Below are positions 22,821-35,123 of a stretch of 64,000 bases of DNA, in pieces. Under the pieces are notes generated by a model, which saw nothing but the letters and a program-made list of their open reading frames with translations, was not told where the DNA came from and made no database searches. How positions within the stretch are numbered: position 1 is the stretch's first letter; the number at the start of each line of letters is the position of its first letter. The translations under genes were made by a program, and so were the position numbers. This DNA is from Camillea tinctor (lineage: Eukaryota; Ascomycota; Sordariomycetes; Xylariales; Xylariaceae): assembly GCA_022578605.1 (NCBI GenBank), contig MU394082.1, positions 310,001-374,000 on the forward strand, written 5' to 3'.

Positions 22821-25800
22821 ATGGCTATCTCATTCTTTACAAAGACATTCCTTAATAGGTGGGTGAATGAATAAAATACATATAGCTCCTATGACCTCTC
22901 TTCCTCAGCCGCGAATGGTTGCTAACCATGCATTGTTTATAAAGACCAGCCCCGGCTATCCGCCTTTTTGTTATTGTCCATCTCAGGGGGCGCTGCCTTC
23001 GTTGCCAGCCTCTTCTCAAAATGGCTTCCCGGCACAGACGGGAGGTTTGGTAAGTTTCCTTCAACCTGTGTCAGGGAGATGATGTGTCTGTCCTGACCTG
23101 CACTGTAGACTCGGAAGCCGCCTTGAAGGGATCCCAGTCCTTTCTGCCCCAACGCCCGCGGCGTTTCTATCTACCATGTATCATAGTCCTCATCGTCGTG
23201 CGCCTCGAGGTTCTACATAGAGTTTCATACGACTTTCAATGTTCCACTGAAGGCATTGAGGTGAGTACCGTCACCATTCTGTAGTATGCGACCTATCAGC
23301 GTCTTGGCACACCGAGTCTCACGTTGTATACTCTACTCTAGGCATTTCTCCCTCTTCTCCTTGCCGCCTATAGGTTTTTCACCCACCGTGCTGTCTTTGT
23401 TGCCTCCGATGAGCTCGAAGACATGTGGGGGAGCCCACTCGAGGACTTGAAATCTTGGCTCATGAGTTCTCCTATTGTTCTCCTCTTCAGCACTGTATTA
23501 TTTAGCTATGGCGTTTTCCTCTTGGGTGACTTTACCCAGGGGTCTACCTATTTTTGTTCAGCCTTCACTGATCAGAGTTCATATATCATCTTTCTCCAGT
23601 GGATTGGTGTCTTCATCGATGCCGTGGTCATTGTCATGGCCTGGAGGGTTCTATCCTGGGCACGAACCACTAAGAGCCGCCTTCGCACTCTCTCAGCTAT
23701 CTTGCTAGCAGCATCCCTAGCAGCTTCTGTTCCCTGGACGGTTACCAGGCTCTTCAACCACCGCCAGATTATTGGACACCATCCCTTTCGAGGCATTGGC
23801 TCCCTCTATATATTTGATGTCTTGGGCACTGGTCTTATTATAGCTACCCTTATTATTTCCGGTGCTCTGTTGACGTATGATTCGACGCCGTTGGAGCCTA
23901 TAGCCATTGTTACGTTCTTCTCTGGCGTTTTGACGAGTTTTCACCATATACTTTCAATAGGGACATACAAGCAGACTTCTATCTTCAAGCCTCTGGCAGT
24001 GCTTACTATTATTTCGGTCGGCTTTACCATATTCATGTATGCGAGCAACCTAAGGTCGGTTTTGTTTGTAAGGCGCGCCTTCATCGTATTTTTGATTGTT
24101 TGGATGATTGGGGCGTCGACATTATATGCTTATTTGCAGAAAACCTACCTCAGGCGCCATCCTGTTGACGATCTCATCTATAATGGTCGAGTTGAAGCAG
24201 ATCGATGGCTTCGACACGCGTCCGTCAGCACGACCTTGAAACTGGCTGTTGCCGAATATAAAGAGCGGCACCATGGTCGTGATCCACCCCCGAATTTCGA
24301 TAAATGGTTCGAGTTTGCGCAGCAACAAAATTCCCCTATCATTGATAAATTTGATCGTATTGAGAAGGATATACTGCCCTTCTGGGGGATGAAGCAGCAG
24401 AAGATCCGAGATGGCTTGGAGATCTTAAAAGACCGCCCTGGTGTGGGGATCATCAAGATAGCGGATGGTGAAGCGTCTCATAATAGCCATTCAGATTCGT
24501 CGCAGAAGTTCATACTAGACGAAGCCGTCTCGATGATTTCTAAATTCGCTAAACATCTCCCAGACATGTCGATTGCTATCAATTTGGAAGAACGCCCCAG
24601 GGTTTTAGTACCATGGGATGACATGTATAAGTTTAAGATGGCCGCCACCAGGTCAGACTTCCAACTGTTTCCTAGCCGGCTACATTCACGCGAGACGGGA
24701 AACTCTGTCGCTATGGATAATATCAACGGGCCTCTAAAGATCCAAGCAGAGTCATCTGCCCAGCCTTACGTACCAGCGAAGGAGTTTAGACAACTGCAAA
24801 CCCTCGCTTGCCCACCCGGATCACCGAGCCGAAGTGGAGTGCACTGGAATGTGCGAGACTTCTGTCACTCGTGCATTCTTCCGCACTCGCAGGAGCAGTT
24901 CCTGCAAGACTGGCCTATGTCTCTTGATCCATGTCACCAAGCGGATATCTTCAATTTACATGACTTTTTCACCACACCTCATCGTCTTGAGCTTTACCAG
25001 GACCTCCTGCCGCTCTTCAGTCGATCAAAGACGGAGAGTTTCAACGACATCCTCATCCCGTTGGTCAGGCCGGATATCACGGTAGAACCGAACGACTTGG
25101 ATTTCGCGCAGAAGCCTACGACCGTGTTCTGGCAGGGCGACGCGCACGACTTGCAGACAGTCACGTCGCAGGCCCTACATGGTGGCCATCGGCATCGCCT
25201 CGTCCATCTCGTTAACAACGCTAGCGTAACTGATAAGGTCTCCATGCTTTTGGGGGTTGGGGCAGGTAGTAGCAGCAGATTTCGCTATGAAGACACGAGA
25301 GTCCGGGATGTGAACGAACCGCTACCCTTCCAGTTCTCCTTCACTAGCGCAGACGAGTGCGAAGACGCCAACTGCCAACTCATTCGGAACGAGTTCGGGC
25401 TGCAACCGCGCTCTCCAGCTCTAGATAACCGCTTTGTGATGTTGCTTGACAGCGCGGACGGGCCGCCGGCTAGCCTCGTGACGACGCTGCTGTCAAACAG
25501 TGTACCAGTATTGTCGAGCGTGTTCCAGGAGTGGTATACGGAGCGTATCATGGCGTGGGTGCATTTCGTCCCGATCGACATACGGTTCCACGCGCTCCAC
25601 AGCACGATGGCGTACTTCACAGGGCTTAAAGGCCGCGGAACAGGCAAGCTCAACGGGCGCGAGCAGCTCACGGAAGGGCGGCGCGAGGACGCTAAGTGGA
25701 TCTCGGAGCAGGGGCGCAAGTGGGCAAAGAAGGCGCTCCGACGCGAGGACATGGAGGTTTATATGTTTAGGCTGCTGCTCGAGTGGGGGCGGGTAGTGGA

Positions 25801-25837
25801 TGATGAGAGGGATAAGCTGGGATTTGTGATAAGTTGA
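22821..25837 (+). CDS. multi-span membrane glycosyltransferase family 90 (CAP10/CAP59-like)
   Basis: Probable O-glycosyltransferase of the Golgi or ER, related to cryptococcal capsule-associated Cap proteins. The large exon 23342-25837 is certain; upstream exons were rebuilt from splice sites: 22821-22862, 22950-23049 and 23109-23260. Frames agree and give 929 residues starting MAISFFTKTFL. Intron 2 has GTAAGT and a CTGAC branch site, intron 3 GTGAGT and CTAG. The first donor (GTGAAT) is weak, so the first exon is tentative. The N-terminal third carries many hydrophobic spans; the C-terminal half has the GT90 pattern: KPTTVFWQGDAHD near residue 695, FSFTSADEC, then MLLDSADGPP and LLSNSVPVLSSVFQEWY, the donor-binding and loop region. 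A multi-span N-terminus rather than a single anchor marks a distinct fungal subgroup. Acceptor unknown. Confidence 0.85.
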
Positions 25838-26723
25838 GTCGAGACGAACTGAGAGGGTATATTAGACTTAGAGGTGCCCGTTGAGGGAAACGGGTCTGTA
25901 GGAAATCACGGTTAGTATCATCATCAATATTTCGGTATGGAATTTTATTTATATATCTGTATATCATCAGTGTACATTTGATATATACCCCTAATGATGG
26001 GGATGGGTTGGGTCGGATATATATAGACAGACAGATATACATATATATATATGTCTACCCAGGTGAGGTGTATAGGATCACGCTCTAGGGTTTTGTTTAT
26101 GAATATAAAATATGTTTTTGGATATGTTATTTCAGTAGGTGGGCAGGAGTACGGTATTTTCTTCTTTCTACAAAGCTAATGTTATAACCTACTTATGACC
26201 AGCAATGTGAAGCGATGTGTGCGCATTACAGTAAAACCCATATACTAGATGGTAGTTGCGTATATATATACCTTCCTTATGCATGTGTACACCAATTGAC
26301 CTATATAAAGTACTAACCTACCTAGTAGGTGCATATGTATTAATGTATGTACATAACCCTAACCTAGTGAACATTGGAGGGCATATATTGGAAATCTAAA
26401 GATAGATGCTTAGGTAATGAGTAATCAATCCCCCACCACCTGAATCTCTCTCTTATGTACCTAGGTATCCACTCCGGATTACCTACACTAGTGCAACCTG
26501 AGCCCGGTGCAACCTAACTACGTATATCTCCATAGTACTACCTAGTAGTACATAGTAGGTAGGTACGTATCTAATCTTTCTTTACCTCATACATCATCAA
26601 TCAACTTCAAATGCACTTGGTGTTTACCCAAACTCTAGACTTTCTCCCACTTCTATTACCGACACCGTAACCGTTAACCATACCTGTCGCTAGTACTAAA
26701 TATCAGATACCAATACTAAAACC
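25838..26723. other. intergenic region upstream of SNX4
   Basis: No gene seen. AT-rich, with (AT)n near 26038-26052 and several CCTAGG-family motifs at 26315-26570. The 140 bases before SNX4 are pyrimidine-rich and probably hold its promoter and 5' UTR. Confidence 0.6.
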
Positions 26724-28157
26724 ATGGCGGTCATCGACCAAGACAACTTCTCCAACATCTCGTGGCAGAACGACCACCAGTCACCATTCGGAGACATGGC
26801 CTCGAGCGTATCTACCAGTACCACGCCCACTCTAGAAGCAGAACCTCCGAGCGCCCAAGACCAACATCGCGGCGACGAGCTGCAGCAGCAAGATCCCGGC
26901 CTGTCGGGCGACATACTCGAGTGTACCGTATCCGAACCCCACAAGGAGAGTGATGGCACCAAGGACGCCTTTGTGTCCTATCTCATCACCACCAATTCCA
27001 CATTCCCCTCCTTCCAGAAGCCCACCTTCACATGCCGTCGCCGCTTTACCGACTTCCTGTTCCTGTACAAGACTCTGTCCAAAGACTATCCTGCCTGTGC
27101 CGTCCCGCCCTTACCCGACAAGCAGCGCATGGAGTATGTGCGTGGAGATCGCTTTGGTCCCGACTTCACAAACCGTCGAGCTTTCTCGCTCCAGCGCTTC
27201 CTGGCCCGCATTGCCCTGCATCCCACCCTCCGCCGCGCCCCCATTCTGCACGCCTTTCTCGAATCCCCTGATTGGAATGCCGCCATGAAGTCCCGCGCCT
27301 CGAGGTCGAGTGTTGCCTCGGACCAGGGCAGTGGTGGCGTCTTCGACAACTTTGCCGACACCTTTATCAATGCCTTCACCAAGGTTCACAAGCCCGACAA
27401 GCGGTTTATCGAGGTGCGCGAGAAGAGCGACAAGCTGGACGAAGACCTGGGCCACGTCGAGAAAGTCGTCGCCCGCGTGGCCCGCCGTGAGATCGACCTC
27501 GAGACCGACCTGCGCGATCTCACCGAGCAGTTCCAAAAGCTCATCACCCTCGAGCCCGGCGTCGAGACCGCAGTGCACGGCTTTGCTGCGAGCATCGAAG
27601 ATACGGCTGCTGGCCTTAAGAAGCTGCGCGAGCACACGGACCAGGATTACCTCGGCAGCCTACGCGACATGCAGGCTTACAGCCAGGCCCTCAAGAACCT
27701 GCTCAAAGCCCGCGAGCAGAAGCAGCTGGATCACGAACAGCTGACCGAATACCTTAACAAGTCGACAGTCGACCGCGACGCCCTCGCTTCCGGCTACGGT
27801 AGCACCGGTGCCCTTGGCGGCGCCGGCGGCTTCATCCGCTCCAAGATCGAGGATGTGCGCGGCGTCGACCACGAGGCGAGCCGGCGCGAACGCTTGCGCA
27901 AGCTCGAGATTCGCATCGACGAGCTGACCACCGAGGCGGAGCGCACCAAGAAGACGAGCGAGATGTTTGACGAGGAGGTCGTTAAGGAGGTCGGCGACTT
28001 CGAGCGCATCAAGCGTATCGAGCTCAAGCGCCAGTTCGGCGGGCTTGCCGACGCGCATGTCGAGTTCTACGGCGGCGTCATTGACGTCTGGGAGCGGTAT
28101 GTGCGAGATATGGAGAAGGAGGGCGTGGGTCGGGGCGTGTACGGGGTGGAAGTGTAG
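26724..28157 (+). CDS. SNX4: sorting nexin 4 (PX-BAR; Atg24-like)
   Basis: Phosphatidylinositol-3-phosphate-binding sorting nexin that retrieves cargo from endosomes to the Golgi and assists selective autophagy, usually as a heterodimer with another PX-BAR protein. Single exon of 477 residues, usual for the family. A short disordered N-terminus leads into the PX domain (about 64-184), with the lipid-binding RRRFTDF at 105-111, the PPLPDKQ proline loop, and the FxxRRxxxLxxFL helix. The BAR-type coiled coil (about 230-470) is charged and heptad-rich. Strong GC-rich third codon positions explain the long antisense frames. Confidence 0.93.
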   Translation: MAVIDQDNFSNISWQNDHQSPFGDMASSVSTSTTPTLEAEPPSAQDQHRGDELQQQDPGLSGDILECTVSEPHKESDGTKDAFVSYLITTNSTFPSFQKPTFTCRRRFTDFLFLYKTLSKDYPACAVPPLPDKQRMEYVRGDRFGPDFTNRRAFSLQRFLARIALHPTLRRAPILHAFLESPDWNAAMKSRASRSSVASDQGSGGVFDNFADTFINAFTKVHKPDKRFIEVREKSDKLDEDLGHVEKVVARVARREIDLETDLRDLTEQFQKLITLEPGVETAVHGFAASIEDTAAGLKKLREHTDQDYLGSLRDMQAYSQALKNLLKAREQKQLDHEQLTEYLNKSTVDRDALASGYGSTGALGGAGGFIRSKIEDVRGVDHEASRRERLRKLEIRIDELTTEAERTKKTSEMFDEEVVKEVGDFERIKRIELKRQFGGLADAHVEFYGGVIDVWERYVRDMEKEGVGRGVYGVEV

Positions 28158-29606
28158 GGAAAGGTGATGTGGAGGGTGCTAGGTTAGTTGCTTAACTGAC
28201 CTGGGTATATATTGTGATGAATGATGACTAGTTGTGGGTAGAGGTGGAGGTGCTGAGGAGCTGGACTTTCCTCTCCTCCCACAAGCTGTACGATAAGTTG
28301 CCCCGGGAATATATGCGTATGCTGCTTTTGATTGATAATTACCTTTCGGCATATCTTGATTCCTCTCCCATCCGGATTTTTGTATTTTCTTTTTGCTCTC
28401 ACTTACTTTCCTAGCTAGTCGTGCAAAGGAAGGAAGAAGGTGAAGGAGGGAGGTGAAGGAGGGGGGAAGGCCAACATTAAGAAGAGAAGAACATGGAACA
28501 TGGTGCTGAAAAAGAAGAAGGGCTATGGCGGCATGAATAAATAGGAAACGGTAGTTAAAGAGCAGTCACACAGATTCAGTTAAATTATCACCTACGGAAT
28601 TCAATAGAGTTTAGTGTGCTAGGTGTCAGATATCTCGAATGGCGTGTAAAAGTGCTCATTGGTATATGTATATATATATTGACGTGTCTATATATAGACG
28701 GGCCGTGTGATCATGGCGTGCCCATATGTAGGCAAGTAGCTTTACATTAACGCGTGCCTAACTTAAATATTCTACTTGAGATGTATACTCTATGTATCAA
28801 TCCCTGACCCGTTGTATTCGCATTATCTACATTGTAATAGGACGATAGTGATTCAATACACAAAGTTATGATTCTATATAGCTTGTACTGCTATTGATTG
28901 ATGATCAATTGACGACGGGCGGTGAGATAAAATATCCAGGCTACTCAGATAACATATGTTTAAGTACCTAGGCATCTTACTGAAAAGTATATATGTATAA
29001 ATATATCTAGGTAGGTTATACATGTATGTAATCTGTATACTTCTCAGTAAACAGTAGAGTTCTTACAACGATAGAACTGACTATTGGATGAGAAAGAAGT
29101 ATATATATAGACAAAATAGTTATATGCGTATTTGTATATATGCTCATATATATAGTATATACTACACGTTCTTTACAAAACCGACCAGGCGGCTTATCAC
29201 TAGCCACCAATTCTCCATCTCTCTACTCCCCCACCTTCATATCATCTCTTTTTCTCCTCTTGACCCTTAAGGGGAAACCCTTAGGTTCAAAACATAAAAA
29301 TATGCGGGACAGGATAAGATGAGGTACCAGGACGAGCGAGAAATGCGCCCCCACCCCCCCCCTCCCAAATCGTAGGTAGCATAAAGATGGGTTTAGCTTC
29401 TATCATTATCATCTGGGCTGTTTTTTTTTACCCTGGGTTTTCTTCTGTAGGCACATTGTGTCGATGTGGGCGGGGGTAAACAGGTAGATCAGGAAATATA
29501 GTGATGCTTCAAAAAGCAAAAGAAAACTTGTAGCCAGGGTTTGATCAAGAGGGAAAAAAACACCATGATATTCTTATCTTGTCTTCCAATCTTGGTTAAA
29601 ACAAAA
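28158..29606. other. intergenic region between convergent SNX4 and KEX2
   Basis: No gene seen. AT-rich, with a perfect 14-base palindrome GTCTATATATAGAC at 28686-28699 and several (AT)n runs. Both 3' UTRs must lie here. Confidence 0.6.
28686..28699. repeat. perfect 14-bp palindrome
   Basis: GTCTATATATAGAC is self-complementary and lies in the AT-rich 3' region of SNX4. It could form a weak cruciform or an RNA hairpin; no function assigned. Confidence 0.7.
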
Positions 29607-32171
29607 CTATTGGTTGTTCCGCAACAGTCTTTCACCTTGTCTCTCACCCTGTCCATGTTCCTCTTCGTCATCGTCATCGGATTCCTCACTCACTAGACTC
29701 CTATGGTCACGATCGTTATCATCTTCATCCTCACTGCCACCGGCAAAAGCGTCGTAGAGCTCGCCTCCGCGGCGCCGTTGGCCCTTCTCACCCGGGTTCA
29801 GCCCTTCCATCTCCTCCTCGTTGAGGGGCTGGAAATCGTAGGCGTCGCGCGGGTTGTTCCGCAGACGCTTGCGGCGCACGAACCAGAGCCAGGCGCCTAG
29901 TCCCGCACAGAAGATAACGATTAGCACGAGTGAGCCGTAGATCCAGGCCTGCGTGCTGGAGGATACGCCAAAAGTCGGTAGGAACGAGGGCAACCAAGAG
30001 CTTCCGGTTCCGGTGGTCTCCGCGGCCTCGGCCTCAGATGTTCCGGTGGGCCCACTGCCGACGGCGGTGTTACTTGGCTTTACAGGGCGATCAGGATGGT
30101 CAGTAGGGAGAGAAGTAACGCCGGAGTTGGTGGCATCTGCTGGGGGAGGAAGACTGGTTGTGCTCACAGCAGGGGTAGCGGTAGATGTCGCGTCATGGTC
30201 ATGGTCGTCGTCATCTGTTTCTTCCGGCATGGGTAGGAGAGTGGCCTTGGAGGCATCGATACTTTCTCCCCAAAGCTTGAGGTGCCAATCGGTAAAAGTG
30301 CCAGTATTGTCGTTGACGTTGGTATCCCGGATGACGAGAGTCCATGTACCCACACCAGACTCGCCCCTACGACTTCTGTTAGTCCCAAAACCATCTGCGG
30401 TTACGAATATCACTTACCAATGCGCTACACTCATAAAGGTCCAGTCATCGTAGCCCTCGTCGCTAGTATCCAGCTTGCGAGTGGCAGAGATATGGCTGAC
30501 GACTTTGCTGGGGCTAATGAGGTCAACGCTCAAGTCACCGCGGCGGGTATGCTGGACGTTCATAGTCACAGTCACATGCTCAAGACGCTCTACGTTAGCT
30601 TCTTTAAGCATGTCCTCAGTGACGTCAAAAGTGACGGACAGTCCCTCGTTACCCTGTGGGATCTCCTTGCGCACGTGTAACCACGGGGAAAAGTACCAGG
30701 CTTGAGGCTTGACCTTCTTCCAGTCCTTGGCAATCTGCACAAGCGCGTAGCTATCAACCTTGCCGTACCCAAAGGTGTGACTAAATTGTTTACCTATCGT
30801 AGTGGGCTGCCACTCTCCAGAGTCAAGATTGATGGGCACCGCACTTTCCAGGGCAATGTATTGCATGTCGCGCCATGAGAGATCGGGACGTATCTCCAGA
30901 GCGAGGGCAAAGATGCCTGCGGCTAAAGGCGCGGCAGCAGATGTGCCACCGTGCCCGTTATAGCACGAATTCTCGCCAACGTCGGTGGTGTGAATGGCAT
31001 CGCCGCCACCGCTGCTGTAGGTGACGACGAGCTGGGCAGAACACTTCTCCGAGTAGTAAGGATGGTTCCCCTCGCGGTCGACAGCACCGACGGTAATACT
31101 GTAGATGCTGTTTGTATACCCATCGAAGTTGCAGTTGTCTTCACTTGCTGCACCGTTGCCGCTGGCGAAGACGTAGATGGAGCCCAAAGAGTCGCGTCCG
31201 TTCTGGACCCCGTTGAGCATGGCCCTTTTGATGAGAATCCCAGGCGCATCCATGGACTTTCCATCATCTGGTGGACCCCAGGAGCAAGAGTAGATTTGGT
31301 TATGTTGAAAGTCGTAGTTCATAGCCTCGGCCTCGTCCGCATCGCTGATCTGCTTGCTCAGAATACGGATACCGGCAATCTTGGAGTCGTAGGCGACACC
31401 AACACCGCACACGTCATTCTTAGCAGCCGATACCTCTCCAGCGCAACGAGTACCATGTTTGTCATCGCTCAGGGTGGGCTTTGGTTCGGGTCGGTGGTCG
31501 TTGAAATCGTAACTGCCGGCAGCGTAATAGTTGGGTTTCAGATCATTACTATCCATGTCCAAGCCGTCGTCGACTATAGCGACGGTGGCGTTCTTGCCAG
31601 TAATACCAGAGAGCCAAACATCGGTGACATTGACATCGTGGCCAAGCTGGACGGGATTGAAGAGATGCCACTGCTCGTGGAAAATAGGGTCCTTGATTCC
31701 GAGGGTGTCCATGAGGGACTTCTGTTTCTCAAGGGCTTGTGCATCGGCTTTGTTTTCGCGAACCTGGGGATAGAAGCCGGGGGGTGGGGAGGGAATGACC
31801 CTCTTCTGCATAGGAGCTCGTCTCTTTTGCTTCTGGGAAAACTTGATACTGTCTAGGATATCGACGGCATCGGGCGACCGTTTCCGGCGGTGTTCCTGGA
31901 TGGCCCTCTTCACAATATCATGATCTTCGTATTCGTCCGAGCGCGATTCGGTTCTGGGTTTGGGGTCGGAAAGGACGTAATGGTAGGGCAGCTCGCCTAG
32001 GGGACCTTCGTTCCTCAAGCCTAATCGCGATGCGACATGATCTGGACGGACACCACGTTCGAGATGGAGGACATAATAATCGTGGGTATCGAAGTTTCGA
32101 GGCTGCAGGGCGGCGGAGCCCAGGCCGGCTAGGCTGCCTATCACCAGGCCGACAAACGGCACGAACTTCAT
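29607..32171 (-). CDS. KEX2: kexin, Golgi dibasic proprotein convertase
   Basis: Calcium-dependent subtilisin-type protease that cleaves secreted proproteins after Lys-Arg or Arg-Arg in the late Golgi. Two exons on the minus strand, 32171-30418 and 30366-29607, around a 51-base intron (GTAAGT, ACTAAC branch, TAG), giving 837 residues. Order: signal peptide (about 1-20); prodomain ending at dibasic sites (KQKRR, QKR near 114-124); catalytic domain with Asp201 (VAIVDDGLD), His239 (DKHGTRC), oxyanion Asn339 (ASGNG) and Ser411 (GGTSAAAP); P domain to about 620, crossed by the intron; Ser/Thr-rich stalk; transmembrane span about 725-748; cytosolic tail with YDFQPL at 761-766, like the Tyr-based Golgi retention signal of yeast Kex2, then an acidic stretch. 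Divergent from the PhoD-type gene. Confidence 0.96.
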
Positions 32172-35123
32172 TCTCGTCTCAAGGCCCTAGCCCTACAGGA
32201 GTCGTCGGTAGGGAGGGGAGAGGGAAGAAGAGGAGTAAGAGTAGAGACGGGCGCGAAAAGGTTACGAAAAAAAAAAGAATAAGGAGGGAGGGAGAGAGAG
32301 AAAGAGAGATAAAAGGGAAAGGCAAGAGAGAGGAAGGGGGGAGAGAGGGAGGAGGGAGGGATGGTAAAGCCCCCTCAAGATGAGAAGCCTTTCGGAAACA
32401 ATCAGCAAACCAAACCCCCTTTAATTGTGGAAACCAGTCAAAGAATTATGTAGGATAGGATAGGATAGGCGATCGAATGTCTCTAGGTAGGAAAAATACA
32501 TATATACACTACGGGATGGATGTGGAGAGGAGTGTATGCCTCATTTGACAGATTGGACTGGTTGGTTTAAAAGGAAAAGAAAAGGAAATAAAATCGAGAA
32601 AAGGGAGAAACAAAAAGAGAGAGAGAGAGGGGATGGATTGAGGACTCGAAGTCGAAGTGGTTCAAGATGTTGGTTGGTTGGTGTTGTGATTGTGGTTATG
32701 GTTATAAGTTGTAGTTGTAGTAGTCTACGTTTTAGGTGGTTGTTGTCGTAAAGAGACACGCACGCAAAAACTCTAGGTACGCACTGGATTACACTAACCT
32801 ACCTAGTGTGGTATGTATGTACATACCTAGGTTAGGACGAATGAATGGCCTATTAAAAGTTACTAACTAGGTAGTGTAGTAAGCCGCCATCCGCCAAACA
32901 AACGGGGAATGTGGTGCTAAGCCTTTCAACCCGATTAGGTACCTAGGTACTTGCTTAAATCCACTGGGAGGTCATGTACCTATCACGGTATGCATAATAA
33001 GCCACACCACACTTGAACAGGCTTGACAACTGGAAGACAGTGCAGGTGGGGGCCATGTCTCGGGTCTCTTTACGGAATACTAACCCTACACTACTTACAT
33101 AATGCTGGTATGTACGACTACTACAGTACCTGCTTTACAAGGAGTGACCTGCATGTTTTTAGTCTCAGTCTCAGTCTCAGGCTTCCCTGCGCCTGCGAAA
33201 TAAGCGTAACTCTATACTGCTCACTAAATGTCGGACCCGCTAAATGTAGCCTGGAAGAAGGGCATTTTAAAGTAAAAGTAAAGAGATCTTGAAATTTCAA
33301 CAGTACAATTATCTACATGTATGTATGCGGTATGTACCTAGGTATGTACATACTTAATGTACGTATGTATGTGCTATGTACTATGTAGGTTATGTATGTA
33401 GGGGTATATGTGCGTAAGTCCATGTGCTTATCTGTCGGCCTACTTGTCTGTTTCATGTAAGTAATTCTGCAGTTATAAACTAGGTTATATCTATAATAAG
33501 GGTACAAGTAAATAGTATAGTGCATAAGGTACATAAAAGCAGGCCTAACTTAGCTTAAAACTTTAACGAGAAAAAAAGGTTACATGTAATAAGTAATGTA
33601 AATATCTACTTACTAGCAAACCTAAATAAATTAAAACTAGGTACCTACTAGCATGAAAAGAAAAAAGAAGCTTAAGTTATTCTTATTTAAACCCAAACCT
33701 CAAGTACTACTTAAGCAAAGTGAATATCATGTCCCGAGGTCTTGAACTTTCTCAATGTTATGTAATTATTTACCTACCTAGGTACCTACCTACCTAGTTT
33801 CCGTTACTGCCGCTTTTTTAAAACATTACCATCGTATTTTTACTTTTCTTTTTTTTTTCTACTTCCTTTCTTTCTCCTATTCTCATTTTACTTTTCTATC
33901 ATCGATATCATTTTCAAACACCAACATCACTAGAAAGCACTCATCCTACACTAAGAAAAACACCAACCTCCTCTTCGGAGAAAATAATAGTAATAATACA
34001 CACTACATACGCTAGATTTCTTCTCTCACCAAGGAAATGTAGGTAGACTAGGTACTTCGAGCTGGGTCGATTCCCAGCCACCATCTTTAATCAATCTCTT
34101 TTTTTTTTTTTCGTGTTTCTTTCCCACACACAGACACAGACACTCTCTATCGTTCTCCGATGACATGACTTGGTGTCACAATACGCAGGATAGACGGATA
34201 GTCCGTTTACACTGCCAGTATCTAGGGTATCCAGACATGATATAAAAACCACACACACCGATTTCTTTCCATTTGTCTATCAAGCTGCAAATCATCCTCT
34301 TTCTTCCTTCTTTCCGAAGATCGGTAACGAGAATACCTTACCCACCTAGGTATGTACGCTTAGAACAGAATAGAACAGAGCAGCTGAATAGCTCGTGAGA
34401 AAACAAAACAAAAACACTCCGGGGGAGAAAAAAAAAGAGGAAAAGTGTTCCCTGCTCGAAAGACTTGACCGCTTCTTTTCTTCTTCCTGTCTTTCTCGAT
34501 TTCCTTTTCATGTAGTGATCAGGGAAATCTTTTAACGATCCGTCTTCTTCGTCTTCGTCTTCATCTCCTCCTTCTCTCCTTTCTCCCCATTCTCCCCAGC
34601 CCTCTCTCTTCTAATTCCGCGTCTGGCTGGTAGCAGTAGCCGCGGCAGTGGTAGTGGCAGTGGTGGTGTTCTGCATCGCATTCTGCGGATCGGGTCTCGA
34701 AAAAGCCCGAAGGGGTGTTTATCTTGATCAAATCCCGTCGTGGGCTTGTAAAGCTACCTAAGCTCTTCCAAGCTTTACCCTCTCTGATCTCCCGAGGCCG
34801 GCTCCTATAGAACCCTTAACCTATTGGAACATATCTGTGTCTTCACATACTGGATACCACCCTCGCTCGACACGGGTTGCATGTGTCGGCGTGGTATTGG
34901 TCTGTCTATCTGTGGGCACGCCTCGACGATCCGAATCGTCATTAAGCGCCCGGACCCGCGAGCGATATATATTTAGGGAACTACTTATACCTGGTCCTAT
35001 ACCTATACCTCTACCTATACCCATCTACCCTACAGCCTAGGGTTACTGTCCTGGTCAGTCTGGCTAGCCAGATAGCTAACCTAGCTCCCTCACTTGCACC
35101 TCTTTCTCTGTTGCTTCTTCGCC
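32172..35123. promoter_or_regulatory. divergent intergenic region of KEX2 and the PhoD-type phosphatase gene
   Basis: About 3 kb with no gene seen. The kexin side is purine-rich (AGGGAGG and GAGA units at 32280-32370); the far side is pyrimidine-rich (33840-34620), suggesting long 5' UTRs on both sides. It also has GGATA repeats (32454-32469), AGTCTC repeats (33161-33180) and many CCTAGG-family motifs (32770-32960 and 33330-33800). Confidence 0.5.

Noticed and set aside
23050..23108. Start of the GT90 protein at MASRHRREVW (23021)
   Set aside because: That frame reaches a stop or the wrong phase when the well-supported intron at 23050-23108 is removed.
27111..27635. 174-residue minus-strand frame, and other frames antisense to SNX4
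   Set aside because: Shadow of the strongly biased SNX4 coding sequence; no independent evidence.
30951..31856. 301-residue open frame on the plus strand
   Set aside because: It is fully antisense to the kexin catalytic domain and arises from GC-rich third positions; it has no recognisable motif.
34068..34086. tRNA T-arm-like GGGTCGATTCCC sequence
   Set aside because: The T loop is one base short and no D-arm, anticodon arm or acceptor stem can be built upstream.
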